DNA of 42,442 bases from Acidiferrobacteraceae bacterium (GCA_037388825.1 JARRJV010000020.1:1-42442); one strand, 5' to 3'. Shown: positions 26,301 through 34,754, counted from the stretch's first letter. Translations and numbers: made by a program. Notes: generated from the sequence alone by a model not told the origin.

Positions 26301-26842
26301 ACGAACTGTTTTGCCGCGAAGAGCTGGAGACCTGTACCGACTCCATCGTCTGGGTGACGGAAAGTGGCAGGCCGGTGGAGTCACAACGCGCGCAGGACGC
26401 CGCCGCCACCGGTGATCTGGCGGAGGTCATGTTGCGCTATGCCCGGGGTGAACTGACGAGCGGGACTCCGGCGATTCCATTCGAACAGGTGGACCATATT
26501 CACATCACCGCCGACCGCCTTCTTCTGCGCGCGATTCAGGAAGCCCGGCGAGGCCCGCTTGCGCAGTCCTTTGCCCGCAAACCCAAGGTCACGGGTTCGG
26601 TCTACAGCAGTATGCAGTGCATGTTGAAGGGGGTTTGTTCCCAGTGCCTGCAGTGGCAGGTCGACCCCGCCACCGGTGAACGGACCAAGGCGGTTTTCGC
26701 CTGCTCCTGGCAGGACGAGCCGCTGGATCTTGTGGACCTGCAGGCGTTGACCGAACGCCTGTCTCAGAATCGCCTGCAGGAACACCTCGCCAATCGCTGG
26801 CTGGACTACCTGCTGGAACATGGCGGGGTGGAACGGGTCTAG
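23336..26842 (+). CDS. Multidomain FAD/Fe-S oxidoreductase: GltD/NfnL-like half fused to PyrK/NfnS-like half
   Basis: A single frame of 1168 residues. Residues 1-240 are helical and match no domain I recognise. Residues 245-330 carry cysteines C245, C248, C256, C283, C323, C326 and C330 in a GltD-type iron-sulfur region (GCPLDEKISE, GHRICNDCMKAC). A FAD fold starts with GMGPAG (389-394) and an NAD(P) fold with GGGLTG (557-562), followed by a helical insert of about 70 residues, ATGAKPN and the FAD motif ending in G790-D791. Residues 843-1010 resemble a ferredoxin-reductase-like flavin domain. C1095, C1101, C1104 and C1123 match the [2Fe-2S] site of PyrK/NfnS. It may be a one-chain Nfn-like transhydrogenase; this is inference. 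TACAAT at 23279-23284 is a possible -10. Confidence 0.85.
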   Translation: MSKLKLGLPGLGYPDLRTVAGLQKLDELFLQRLTEQDADLARRLQAYRDGEISVPLETSELLLACAPVLEEFIAELFGIREAMEELLRDTLSHDPIFAFKKLFVLRRARRRLMKKDVDESFAELDAWLANALEAGGLTDDDRELAIARYGQQLLDDKDNQADAIEMLTRWCVRALTLPEGQDAVRGWVSFRLPQPVDHNALVPTEPVPGDQAGRTVIPIHRYRDGFGLTDPRMNQRAVQGEVDYCIYCHDHDGDFCSKGFPVKKGEPEQGYKTNPLGVDLVGCPLDEKISEMHLLKKEGHTLAALTMIMVDNPMVPATGHRICNDCMKACVYQKQDAVNIPQIETRVLTDVLNLPWGVEIYDLLTRWNPLRREARIAKPYNGLKVLIAGMGPAGFTLAHYLTLEGFAVVGIDGLKIEPLPQELIDQPIRNYSDIQEKLDQRILAGFGGVAEYGITVRWDKNFLKLIYLTLMRRPRFQVFGGVRFGGTLTVEQAWDAGFDHLAIAVGAGLPQALPIPGSLAPGMRMAADFLMALQLTGAAKDSSLANLQVRLPAVVIGGGLTGVDAATEVQAYYLVQIEKILHRYEILVKAYGEKNVREGLDPLSLTILDEYLEHGRAVRAERKRAASAGKEPKLHALAQQWGGVTIAYRRRMQDSPAYLRNHEEVIKAMEEGVMYGEGLSPKAARLDADGQVDALLCERVSFDAEGKPTDEREEIELPARTVLVATGAKPNIAYYFEHRGTFELNERNYQTNRFENGALQPVPVAPHVKDAAFGAFTSYDRDGHRVSFIGDTHPVFNGNVVKAIASGMRIYGRIIETFGERAHASGDENEYVAFRQTMEEQLQARVVSVERLTPQSVEVTVRAPLAAKRYQPAQMFRLQNYETLSPLVEGTRLQTETLVLTGSRVDPEAGTVSVIVRERGASSRLCATLRPGDPLILMGPGGNKSLIPENETVLVAGDWLAAVALRSLGPAYKARGNRVLFMVSLPNADELFCREELETCTDSIVWVTESGRPVESQRAQDAAATGDLAEVMLRYARGELTSGTPAIPFEQVDHIHITADRLLLRAIQEARRGPLAQSFARKPKVTGSVYSSMQCMLKGVCSQCLQWQVDPATGERTKAVFACSWQDEPLDLVDLQALTERLSQNRLQEHLANRWLDYLLEHGGVERV

Positions 26843-26987
26843 AATTGAGCCGCAAACCAATCCCCGGGCCGGGGCGCGACCCTCCAAAGACTGGCATATT
26901 TCCGATTTATCCGATTTTACTGGAATTTGACCAACTGCCTGGGATATATTCTCCACCCGTTTTCGCGCGCCTCACGGAAGAGCATCC

Positions 26988-28829
26988 ATGTCGCACACCC
27001 ATATTTCACCCGACAAGACTGCCGAAGAGTGGGAACACGAGCGCATTGCCATCAGCGATGCCCTGCTCGACGCGACCGCCAGCCTTGCCACCGGCGATAC
27101 CGTAGACGCTGTATTGCGTACCACATGCAATGCGCTGGTCTCGGCATCCTCCCATATTCGTCTGGCATGGAAATACCTCGGGCCCTATGACGCGGAGACC
27201 ATCGTCCCCATGTACACCGTCGGCCCGGAAAAGGACTACGCCGACGGTCTGGCACTTGCCAACGACAAAGCCACCCAAAGCGGTCCGACCCGTACTTCCC
27301 TGCGCACACTGAGGCCCGTAATTACGGTAATCCGCACTTCCGAACCCTTCGCCCCGTGGCGCGAACGCGCCATGGCCCACGGGCTGGAGGCCTGTGCCTC
27401 GTTTCCCTTCGGAAATCGTGAGTCAGACATCCGCGGTGCGGTCGCGATCTACGTGAACCGGGAGGACTATTTCGAGCAGGTTGGTCTCGAACCGTTTATT
27501 GCATTCGCGAATCTGGCCCAGGCCGCGTTCGACCAGGCGCTCCTGCGCGAGAAGCTGGAAGAACTGGCGACCTTTGACGCCATGACCGGGCTCCTCACGC
27601 GCCACACCCTGCAGCAGATGATGGAGCACGAGCACGCCCGCGCCCGGCGCCGGGAGTCCTCCTACAGTCTGGTGCTGTTCGATGTGGACCGATTCAAGGT
27701 AACCAACGATCATTTTGGACATCAGGCAGGCGACAAGGTACTCGTAGGCATCGCGGAAATCACAAGAGACTTCTTGCGCGAGAGTGACCTCGTCAGCCGC
27801 TGGGGCGGAGAGGAGTTTCTCTGTCTTCTGCCGGACACGGGCATCGATGAGGCAAGCACGATTGCCGAACGCCTGCGGCGTGAGATCGCAACGTCCGATA
27901 TCCATATCGACAGCCAGGATCGAACCCTGCGGGTAACGATAAGCGCGGGGGTCGCCAGCTATCCGGACCATGCCGAGATGCTGCGCGATGTCCTCAACAC
28001 GGCTGATGCTGCACTGTACGAGGCAAAGCGTTCGGGTCGGGACCGGGTGATCTCCGGCGAAAGCGGGCGGCATCAAGTCTTTTCGATCGCGGGAGAGCTG
28101 GAAGACGCTATCAAGACGAAGCGCATGGTCGCTGCATTTCAGCCCATCGTCGACCTGAAGACCGGCGACATCGTTGGCGAGGAAGCGTTGGCGAGGCTAC
28201 GCACCGAGTCGGGAGAACTGCTCGAGGCCGGCCGCTTCATCGAGGCCGCGGCCCAAATGCAGCTGACCCACCGGATCGACCAGGAAATCATCCTGCAGTC
28301 CATGGACCGGTGCGTACTGCAGGTCTCTACCGGCATGCCCATCAACCATTTCGTCAACGTCTCGCCGGAATTGCTTCGACACCCGCACCTGGTTCAGAGC
28401 ATCCTGGAGCAGGCCCAGGTCCGCTGCCAGTGCGTGGCCGGGCAACTCGGGGCGGAGAAGCCCCTGGTCATCGAAATCACCGAACGGGAGTTCCTGGGCG
28501 ACACGGCCGTTGCCCGCGAAATCCTCGCGCCGCTGATCGATTTCGGCTTTCGCATCGCCGTGGATGACTTCGGCAGCGGCTATTCCTCGTTCCAGTACCT
28601 TGCCGACCTCCCGGTTTCCTTTCTCAAGATCGAGGGCAGCCTGGTGCAACGGGTCAAAAGCGAGCCGCGCGTTCGGTCCATTCTTCAGGGTATCCGTGAT
28701 ATCGCCGGGGAGCTGGATCTGATCACGATCGCGGAATATGTAGACAACGAAAAGACGGTGGATGTCCTGCGGGAGATCGGCATACATCTGGCCCAGGGAT
28801 ACTACTTCGGCCGGCCCGAAATCCACTAG
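26988..28829 (+). CDS. GAF-GGDEF-EAL cyclic di-GMP protein
   Basis: A 613-residue soluble protein. A GAF-like sensor covers about residues 20-185, GGDEF about 190-355 and EAL about 370-610. The cyclase motif is GGEEF (273-277), with the inhibitory motif R264-E-S-D267 five residues ahead. The phosphodiesterase domain keeps EAL (399-401), NVSP, E497, the DDFGSGYSS motif (D526, D527), K547 and QGYYFGRP, while the usual KIDGSF reads KIEGSL and AEGVET reads AEYVDN. Both activities are therefore possible. No membrane helix is present. Its stop codon overlaps that of the convergent gcvR-like gene. Confidence 0.93.
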   Translation: MSHTHISPDKTAEEWEHERIAISDALLDATASLATGDTVDAVLRTTCNALVSASSHIRLAWKYLGPYDAETIVPMYTVGPEKDYADGLALANDKATQSGPTRTSLRTLRPVITVIRTSEPFAPWRERAMAHGLEACASFPFGNRESDIRGAVAIYVNREDYFEQVGLEPFIAFANLAQAAFDQALLREKLEELATFDAMTGLLTRHTLQQMMEHEHARARRRESSYSLVLFDVDRFKVTNDHFGHQAGDKVLVGIAEITRDFLRESDLVSRWGGEEFLCLLPDTGIDEASTIAERLRREIATSDIHIDSQDRTLRVTISAGVASYPDHAEMLRDVLNTADAALYEAKRSGRDRVISGESGRHQVFSIAGELEDAIKTKRMVAAFQPIVDLKTGDIVGEEALARLRTESGELLEAGRFIEAAAQMQLTHRIDQEIILQSMDRCVLQVSTGMPINHFVNVSPELLRHPHLVQSILEQAQVRCQCVAGQLGAEKPLVIEITEREFLGDTAVAREILAPLIDFGFRIAVDDFGSGYSSFQYLADLPVSFLKIEGSLVQRVKSEPRVRSILQGIRDIAGELDLITIAEYVDNEKTVDVLREIGIHLAQGYYFGRPEIH

Positions 28830-29371
28830 TACTTCGCGGAACCGGCCTTTACGGGTTCCATCACCGCATCCAGGTTCAGTTCATCACAGAAATCCATGAA
28901 CTCGTCGCGCAGTCGCGCGATGTGAATCTCCGCGGGAATGCTGATCACCAGCGCAAGGGAGAACATGGGCGTGCCCGTATGGGCCGCGGCATAGCTACCG
29001 GTGGACATCTCCTCGATATTGATCTGGCGATCGGAAAAGAATGCTGCCACGTCATGCACGATCCCCGGGTGGTCCATGGCGATGACATCAACCATGTAGG
29101 GAATCGTGCCGGCTCCCCGGGCCCGTTCGGCAGTGCGCCTGACGGTCACCGTCAGTTCGAGGGAGGACTCGAGCTTCGGCACCATGGCCTCGATCTTGGC
29201 GATCGCATCCCAGGTACCGGAGATCATCACGATCAGGGCAAACTCCTCTCCCAGCACCGCCATGCGGCTGTCCTCGATATTGCAGCCACTGTCGAGAATG
29301 GCTCTGGAAAGCCGGTTCACGATACCCGGACGGTCAGCGCCCAGGGCCGACAGTACGAGGAGATTTTTCAT
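28826..29371 (-). CDS. GcvR-like ACT domain regulator
   Basis: A 181-residue protein with two ACT domains, each opening with a ligand-binding pattern: LSALGADRPGIVNRLSRAILDSGCNIEDS and VIAMDHPGIVHDVAAFFSDRQ. This is the layout of the glycine cleavage repressor GcvR. The start is the internal ATG at 29371 (MKNLLVLSAL); the longer frame adds unrelated residues. GcvR partners GcvA in E. coli, but no gcvA is in view. It lies 72 bases after the RMND1-like gene on the same strand and may be the last gene of that operon, so another amino-acid-sensing role is possible. Confidence 0.85.
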   Translation of the reverse strand: MKNLLVLSALGADRPGIVNRLSRAILDSGCNIEDSRMAVLGEEFALIVMISGTWDAIAKIEAMVPKLESSLELTVTVRRTAERARGAGTIPYMVDVIAMDHPGIVHDVAAFFSDRQINIEEMSTGSYAAAHTGTPMFSLALVISIPAEIHIARLRDEFMDFCDELNLDAVMEPVKAGSAKY

Positions 29372-29443
29372 GACGTTACCCGGTTCTGGTCCGAAGGCCC
29401 GGATTCTAGTGGCTTCCACGGCCGAAGACGAGTCTTTGCGCGC

Positions 29444-30241
29444 CTATCCAAGAAATTTGTCCGCCAGGGTGATGACGATCTCGAGCACGATGAGAATCAC
29501 GATATACCACTCCACCCGCAGGGATCGCTGATTCTGCAGAATGCCCGACAGGGTTTCGGCGGTGCGGGAGATCAGCATGAGTTTGCGGTCCAGCGCGACA
29601 TGCCGCTCCTCCAGTTCGTACTCGTCTTCCAGTCGTGCATACAGCCGCTCAAGTTCCGGATGTTCCCATAGCAACTCCGGTTTCTCGGAGACCCCAACCC
29701 GTCCGACCATCTTGCTCTCGATGGTCAGCATGTCGCCGATATACTTGAGCAACTCCCGGCCCTTGTGCCCGGTGCGTCCCGCCTGCTTGAGATTGGTTGC
29801 CAACGGTTCCACGCGATCGAACTGGGAAGCGATGGTGATCTCGTAGTGAGCCAGTACCACGCTCTTCGCCAGAACGTCGGCCACCAACTGCAGGCGCTGG
29901 ATGTCTACAGAGTGCAGGCGAATGCGGGACGCCTCGACGCCCTCACTTTCGCCTTTCTGAACAACCAGCGCAACTTCCTCGGTCTGCGGTTCCTCGATGG
30001 GCTCAATGATGAGCCGACGGATATCCTGCAGGAAACCCACGGCCTCGGCCGCCGTGAGCCCGAAGAACACGGCTACGCCGTAACGGAAAAGCACCGCAGC
30101 GCCGCTGGCGCCCGCACGCACCGCAAGCGGGCCGGTGGCGAGTTGCTCAAAGTGTTCGAACGCACGCAAATCCAGACGCTGGCCGACATACATGGCCACG
30201 GCCTGGATGTCTGCACGTCCCTCGAACAGGCTATCGTTCAT
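29444..30241 (-). CDS. RMD1/RMND1 (DUF155) family protein
   Basis: A 265-residue protein of the DUF155 family, named after the mitochondrial protein RMND1. Signs are the segment VLFRYGVAVFFGLTAAEAVGFL, the central DVLAKSVVLAHYEITIA, and the C-terminal EWYIVILIVLEIVITL membrane helix after a long helical stretch. It probably sits in the inner membrane with its bulk in the cytoplasm. Its start overlaps the stop of the rimK-like gene by four bases (ATGA). The bacterial role is unknown; in mitochondria RMND1 supports translation. Confidence 0.87.
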   Translation of the reverse strand: MNDSLFEGRADIQAVAMYVGQRLDLRAFEHFEQLATGPLAVRAGASGAAVLFRYGVAVFFGLTAAEAVGFLQDIRRLIIEPIEEPQTEEVALVVQKGESEGVEASRIRLHSVDIQRLQLVADVLAKSVVLAHYEITIASQFDRVEPLATNLKQAGRTGHKGRELLKYIGDMLTIESKMVGRVGVSEKPELLWEHPELERLYARLEDEYELEERHVALDRKLMLISRTAETLSGILQNQRSLRVEWYIVILIVLEIVITLADKFLG

Positions 30242-31740
30242 CCACGAACCCCTTCGCGCCGCAACTCGTCGATACCCAGCAACTCATCCAGGCGACGCAC
30301 GAATTCTCCAATGATGCGCCGGTACAAGTCCGCGCCCAGGACACCATCTTCCACACCAGTCTCCACGTTCGGATTATCGTTTACCTCGATCACGTAGATT
30401 CGTTCTCCTACCTGTTTCACGTCGACACCGTAGAAGCCATTACCGATCAGGGACGCCGCCCGACGTGCCGCCTCGACCACCCCCGCTGGAACGTCCTCCA
30501 CGCGCCAGGCCTGGTATCCGCCCTCGGTGGCTCGACCCGAGGGCCCGTGTTTGACGATCTGCCAATGGGCCGGTGACATAAAATACTGGCAGGCGAACAA
30601 TACCTCGTTGTTGAGGATGCCGATACGCCAGTCGAATTCCGTATAGAGATATTCCTGGGCCAGAATCAGGTCCGACTCGCGAAACAGGCTGGCCGCGACC
30701 TCGTTCGCCTGTTCCGGGTCCTCTACACGGTAGATGCCACGCGAAAATGAACTGTCCGGAATCTTCACCACAGCCGGATAGCCGATGTTATCGTCGATGG
30801 CCAGGGGTTCGCCCTTGCGCAGAATCACGGTGCGCGGTGCCGGAATCTGGTTCGCCGCCAGCAATTCGGCAAGATAGACCTTGTTGGTGCACTTGACGAT
30901 GGAATCCGGATCATCGATCACGACCATACCTTCGGCCTCGGCCTTCTTCGCGAACCGATAGGTATAGTGATCGATGGCCGTGGTTTCGCGTATGAACAGG
31001 GCATCGTACTCCGCCAGCTGGTTGTAGTCCTTTTTCCGAATCAGGTCCACGCTAACACCCAGTTTCTTGCCGGCGTCGATGAAGCGACGCAATGCGCCCA
31101 TATTCGAAGGCGGGAGTTTCTCATCCGGGTTGTACAGCATGGCCAGGTCATATCGTGACTGCACCCGCGGACGTGGGCCACGCCAACGACTTCCCAGGTA
31201 GCTTGCCAGACTCTCGGTGAAGAACGACCGCTGTTCCGGCTTCAGCGCATTCAAATGCACGGGCCGCAGACTGTGGATCTGCCATTGCCGTTGCCGGCGG
31301 AATTCCACACGCAACAACGGGCAGCGTACGGAGTCGAACAACTGGCGCGCCAGTTCCTGCAGTTCGCGGTCTTCGCACTGGCCGAAGAACACATGGGCCT
31401 CGAACCGGTCCTGCGTCCGGTTCTGCGGGTGTTTTCGGAGGGCCCGGTGCACCAGCTCGTCCAGGTCTCCCACATTGAGACTGTAGATCGCCTTGCTGCT
31501 CAGGTCCGTGATCGTCCGGATCGACGGGACAACCTTGTGTCTTCGAGCCTCCGCAAGCAACGAACAATAGTAACCCGTGGACAAGTAACGATAGCTGCGG
31601 CACAGGTTGATAATGCGTGTATCCCGCGTCCTGAACCGGTCCGGCCGCGACAGATAGTCCTTGGCTGTCACCACGGTGACATCGGGCAAATTGCCCTGCC
31701 AATCCTTCAGGTTCTCCACCAGGATAAGATGGGAAGCCAT
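30238..31740 (-). CDS. RimK-like ATP-grasp amino acid ligase with RLAN domain
   Basis: A 500-residue protein. An N-terminal RLAN-like domain (about residues 1-155, MASHLILVENLKDWQG) precedes a RimK-type ATP-grasp domain (about 200-480). The ATP lysine is K326 in VVKIPDSSFSRGI, and the metal ligands are D440, E452 and N454 in FYGVDV and IEVNDNPN. ATP-grasp ligases of this group join amino acids or peptides through an acyl-phosphate. The RLAN family (PF14401) is known to occur beside GNAT-peptidase fusions and is predicted to take part in making or modifying a small peptide. Here it follows the GNAT-C39 gene by three bases and overlaps the RMND1-like gene, so all three are co-transcribed. The product is unknown. 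Confidence 0.9.
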   Translation of the reverse strand: MASHLILVENLKDWQGNLPDVTVVTAKDYLSRPDRFRTRDTRIINLCRSYRYLSTGYYCSLLAEARRHKVVPSIRTITDLSSKAIYSLNVGDLDELVHRALRKHPQNRTQDRFEAHVFFGQCEDRELQELARQLFDSVRCPLLRVEFRRQRQWQIHSLRPVHLNALKPEQRSFFTESLASYLGSRWRGPRPRVQSRYDLAMLYNPDEKLPPSNMGALRRFIDAGKKLGVSVDLIRKKDYNQLAEYDALFIRETTAIDHYTYRFAKKAEAEGMVVIDDPDSIVKCTNKVYLAELLAANQIPAPRTVILRKGEPLAIDDNIGYPAVVKIPDSSFSRGIYRVEDPEQANEVAASLFRESDLILAQEYLYTEFDWRIGILNNEVLFACQYFMSPAHWQIVKHGPSGRATEGGYQAWRVEDVPAGVVEAARRAASLIGNGFYGVDVKQVGERIYVIEVNDNPNVETGVEDGVLGADLYRRIIGEFVRRLDELLGIDELRREGVRG

Positions 31741-31743
31741 TGC

Positions 31744-32868
31744 CTACGCCCTCTTCCTGCGCGGCACGGCGATCGTGCGCCGACGCCTGAGAATCAGCAC
31801 CGCTTTCTGTCCGGCCTTGCCATAGCGCGCCATGCGCTCGAAGTCCGTCTGCAGAATCGGCATGTTGATATTGTCGGTCGGACTCTTGCCCGATTCGTAG
31901 TCAACGTAGGGATCATGCACGTAGATGTATTTCTCGTCGAAGCCGGTCACCACGACCCAGTGCGGGAATTTTTCGCGATAGATCCGGTAGGAACTGATCA
32001 GCACGATGGGAATGCCGCCTTCATTGAATTTCTGTTTCATTTCCTCCACGTTCAGCGCGCCGTGGTGAACCTTGACGGGCAACTTGCTCAGCTCGTTGAG
32101 GAAATCCTCCTGGACCAGGCGCATGACTTCCTTCTTTTCCTCGTTTCGCACCGAGTCCACGAACATTACACCGGGTTCATTGACGTAGATCTCGACATCG
32201 AAACCCATGCGGTATGCCGACAGGGCCATGCCATAAGGTCCGCACCCGCCGTGTCCCGAGGTCATAAAGATGGTCGTGGACTCACGCCACAGACGCAGCT
32301 CCAGCGTACGGTCGAGTTCAATCGAGGGATCCAGGGCCTTCATGGCCATCAGCAGGGCCGAGGGTCCACAGGTGAAGTCGAGGGTCTGTTCATAGTACGG
32401 AACACGCACCATCTCCGGTTCCAGGTGTGGCGCCAGCGATTTCTCGTAGCGCAAGGCATCCATGTGATCCTCGTAGTAGTCCGGCAGACTGCCAAAGCGC
32501 CGGTAACCCAGTTTCTCGTACAGGCGAATCGATTCCGGATTGTCGCTGCGAACCTCCAGCCGGAGGGTGATGCAGTCACGGTCCCGGGCCACGGCTTCAG
32601 CTGCCTCGATCAGCTGCGCACCCAGACCGTGGCCACGGGAGTCCGGGTCCACGGCCAGGGAATAGAGCCTCGCCAGGGACGTGCCGGTATTAAACAGCAG
32701 CATGACATACCCCAGCACCCTCCCCTCTTCTTCAAACACAAGGGTCTCGGCATTGGCCCGGGTCAGGAGGTAACGAAAGCTGCGTCGGCTGAATCGGTCG
32801 ACAGTGAAGGAACGGTTCTCAATGGCGACCAGGGCATCCAGGTCCTCCGGCCGTGCAGCGCGTATCAT
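31744..32868 (-). CDS. GNAT acetyltransferase fused to papain-like C39 peptidase
   Basis: A 374-residue two-domain protein. Residues 1-145 are a GNAT domain with acetyl-CoA loop RGHGLG (78-83) and LRLEVRSDNPESIRLYEKLG. Residues 155-360 are a C39-like cysteine peptidase: catalytic C167 in FTCGPSALLMAM, H303 in PHWVVVTGF and D319 in YVHDP. The combination is the usual companion of RLAN-RimK ligases, so it may acetylate and cut the same peptide product. A good AAGGTGA ribosome-binding site precedes the ATG at 32868, with a TTATAT sequence just upstream. It is first in the run and divergent from the M14 carboxypeptidase gene. Confidence 0.92.
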   Translation of the reverse strand: MIRAARPEDLDALVAIENRSFTVDRFSRRSFRYLLTRANAETLVFEEEGRVLGYVMLLFNTGTSLARLYSLAVDPDSRGHGLGAQLIEAAEAVARDRDCITLRLEVRSDNPESIRLYEKLGYRRFGSLPDYYEDHMDALRYEKSLAPHLEPEMVRVPYYEQTLDFTCGPSALLMAMKALDPSIELDRTLELRLWRESTTIFMTSGHGGCGPYGMALSAYRMGFDVEIYVNEPGVMFVDSVRNEEKKEVMRLVQEDFLNELSKLPVKVHHGALNVEEMKQKFNEGGIPIVLISSYRIYREKFPHWVVVTGFDEKYIYVHDPYVDYESGKSPTDNINMPILQTDFERMARYGKAGQKAVLILRRRRTIAVPRRKRA

Positions 32869-32962
32869 AAATCACCTTTATATAAGGTCGACCGCATCGT
32901 GGCAGTCGAATCGGCCATTGGATAACGCATGCGGTTTCCGGTTCCGTATTTCGAAACGGCAA

Positions 32963-32984
32963 CGGCGCGACTATACTCGCGCCG
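32963..32984. promoter_or_regulatory. Palindrome overlapping the carboxypeptidase -10
   Basis: CGGCGCGA (32963-32970), the spacer CTATAC, then TCGCGCCG (32977-32984) form a perfect 8-bp inverted repeat. A TATACT -10-like hexamer at 32972-32977 lies in the spacer, 30 bases before the ATG of the M14 gene. Such placement suits a repressor site, though a 5'-leader hairpin is also possible. Confidence 0.5.
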
Positions 32985-33007
32985 ATTGCCACTGCAACTG
33001 AAAAATT

Positions 33008-34705
33008 ATGGTCGCGAAGAACTTCGATCACTACCCCCGCTACGAGGAGCTGAGCCGGCGCCTGCAGGAATACGCCGCCAGCCGACCCGAACTCGTTCGC
33101 CTGGAAAGCATTGGTCGAAGCTTCGAAGGGCGCGACATCTGGCTTGCCATAGTGACGCGCTTCGAAACCGGTGGCGACAAGGACAAGCCGGCCCTGTGGG
33201 TGGATGCCAACCTGCACAGTGCCGAACTCGTGGGTTCGGTCGCCGCCCTGAATCTGATTGACATGCTGCTGCAGGGCCATGGCAGCGACCCGGACATCAC
33301 CCGCTGCCTGGACAGCCGTGTCTTCTATATCTGCCCACGGGCCAACCCCGATGGCGCCGAGTGGGCACTGGCCGATACGCCGCGCCTGGTCCGTTCCGGC
33401 ACCCGCCGCTACCCGTTCGAGGAGGACCCTGCCGGCGGAGTGGCAACGGAAGACGTAGATGGCGACGGCCGCATTCTCAGCATGCGCGTGCCCGATCCCA
33501 ACGGTCCGTGGAAGATCTGCCCGGAGGAACCGCGCCTGATGGTGCGCCGCGATCCAACGGAGACCGGTGGCAGCTACTTTCGCCTTCTCCCGGAGGGGCG
33601 GGTGGACGAATACGACGGCTTCACGATCGCACTTCGGCCACCAGCGGAACGACTGGACTTCAACCGCAACTTCCCCAGCCGCTGGCGCGGCGAGCACGAG
33701 CAGGAAGGTGCGGGAGACTACCCCTCGTCGGAACCGGAGGTACGCGCCCTCACCGCGTTCATCGCGCAACATCCAAACATCTGCGGTTCCGTCTCCCTGC
33801 ACTCCTACAGCGGGGTACTGCTGCGTCCGTACTCCTATCGGCCGGACGAGGACCTGCCGGCAGAAGACCGCTGGATCTTCGAACGCATCGGTGCCGAGGG
33901 AACTGCGCTGACCGGCTATCCTGCGGTTTCGGCGTACCACGAGTTCCGCTACCACCCGCAAAAAATCATTACCGGAGCGATGGATGACTGGATGTATGAG
34001 GAACGTGGAGTTTATGCCTGGACTATGGAAATCTGGAGTCCGCAAAACCAGGCCGGAATTGGCGAGTACCGCTTCATTGACTGGTACCGGGAGCATCCGC
34101 TGGAAGATGACCTCAAGCTCCTGTACTGGAGCGATCAGGCGTTGAAGGGCGAAGGCTACGTCGACTGGTATCCCTTCGATCATCCCGAGCTCGGCAAGGT
34201 CGAGCTGGGCGGATGGAACCCACTGTACTCGTTCTGGAACCCGCCACCACACCTTTTGAAAAAGGAGATAGACCGCCTGCCGCGCTGGCTGCTTTGGCAC
34301 AATCTGATCTCGCCGCGACTGGAGTTACTGCGTGCCGAGAGCACTGCCCTTGGCAACAACCACCATCAGGTGCGGCTTGCAGTACAGAATACGGGCTGGC
34401 TCCCGAGCGACGTCACGCGCCATGCGCGCGATCGCAAGATGGTCCGGGGCGTGGTCGCGGAGATCGGGCTGCCCGACAACGCCCGCCTCGTCGCGGGATC
34501 GCTTCGGCAACAGGGTGGGCAGCTTGAGGGCCGCGCCGGCAAACCTTCTTCGCCCTCTGGCTGGGCCGGCCAGGCGGCCGACGCCACCGATGACCGGATG
34601 GTCTTCGAATGGATAGTCCATGCCCCCGACGGAGGAACGGCGGACCTTGTGGCGCGGCACGAACGCGCCGGTTGCGTTCACGCAAAAATCGGCCTGCGCG
34701 CCTGA
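33008..34705 (+). CDS. M14 family zinc carboxypeptidase
   Basis: A 565-residue metallocarboxypeptidase. Zinc ligands are H70 and E73 in ANLHSAEL and H264 in SVSLHSYSG. The carboxylate-binding motif is in LDFNRNFPSRW, followed by GDYPSSEPEVRAL, and the catalytic glutamate E340 is in AWTMEIWSP. These match the M14 fold. About 150 residues extend past the peptidase core as a C-terminal beta-rich domain. No signal peptide is present, so it probably works in the cytoplasm. It is divergent from the GNAT-C39/RimK operon and could trim peptides from the C-terminus. The start is ATG at 33008, with a poor ribosome-binding site. Confidence 0.92.
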   Translation: MVAKNFDHYPRYEELSRRLQEYAASRPELVRLESIGRSFEGRDIWLAIVTRFETGGDKDKPALWVDANLHSAELVGSVAALNLIDMLLQGHGSDPDITRCLDSRVFYICPRANPDGAEWALADTPRLVRSGTRRYPFEEDPAGGVATEDVDGDGRILSMRVPDPNGPWKICPEEPRLMVRRDPTETGGSYFRLLPEGRVDEYDGFTIALRPPAERLDFNRNFPSRWRGEHEQEGAGDYPSSEPEVRALTAFIAQHPNICGSVSLHSYSGVLLRPYSYRPDEDLPAEDRWIFERIGAEGTALTGYPAVSAYHEFRYHPQKIITGAMDDWMYEERGVYAWTMEIWSPQNQAGIGEYRFIDWYREHPLEDDLKLLYWSDQALKGEGYVDWYPFDHPELGKVELGGWNPLYSFWNPPPHLLKKEIDRLPRWLLWHNLISPRLELLRAESTALGNNHHQVRLAVQNTGWLPSDVTRHARDRKMVRGVVAEIGLPDNARLVAGSLRQQGGQLEGRAGKPSSPSGWAGQAADATDDRMVFEWIVHAPDGGTADLVARHERAGCVHAKIGLRA

Positions 34706-34754
34706 TGTTCCGTCGCGCCAACCAGGAATTCCGGAGGACAGATGGCGCGGGGGG

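Noticed and set aside
31255-32925. Plus-strand open frame of 556 codons
   Set aside because: Antisense to the RimK-like and GNAT-C39 genes, both strongly supported.
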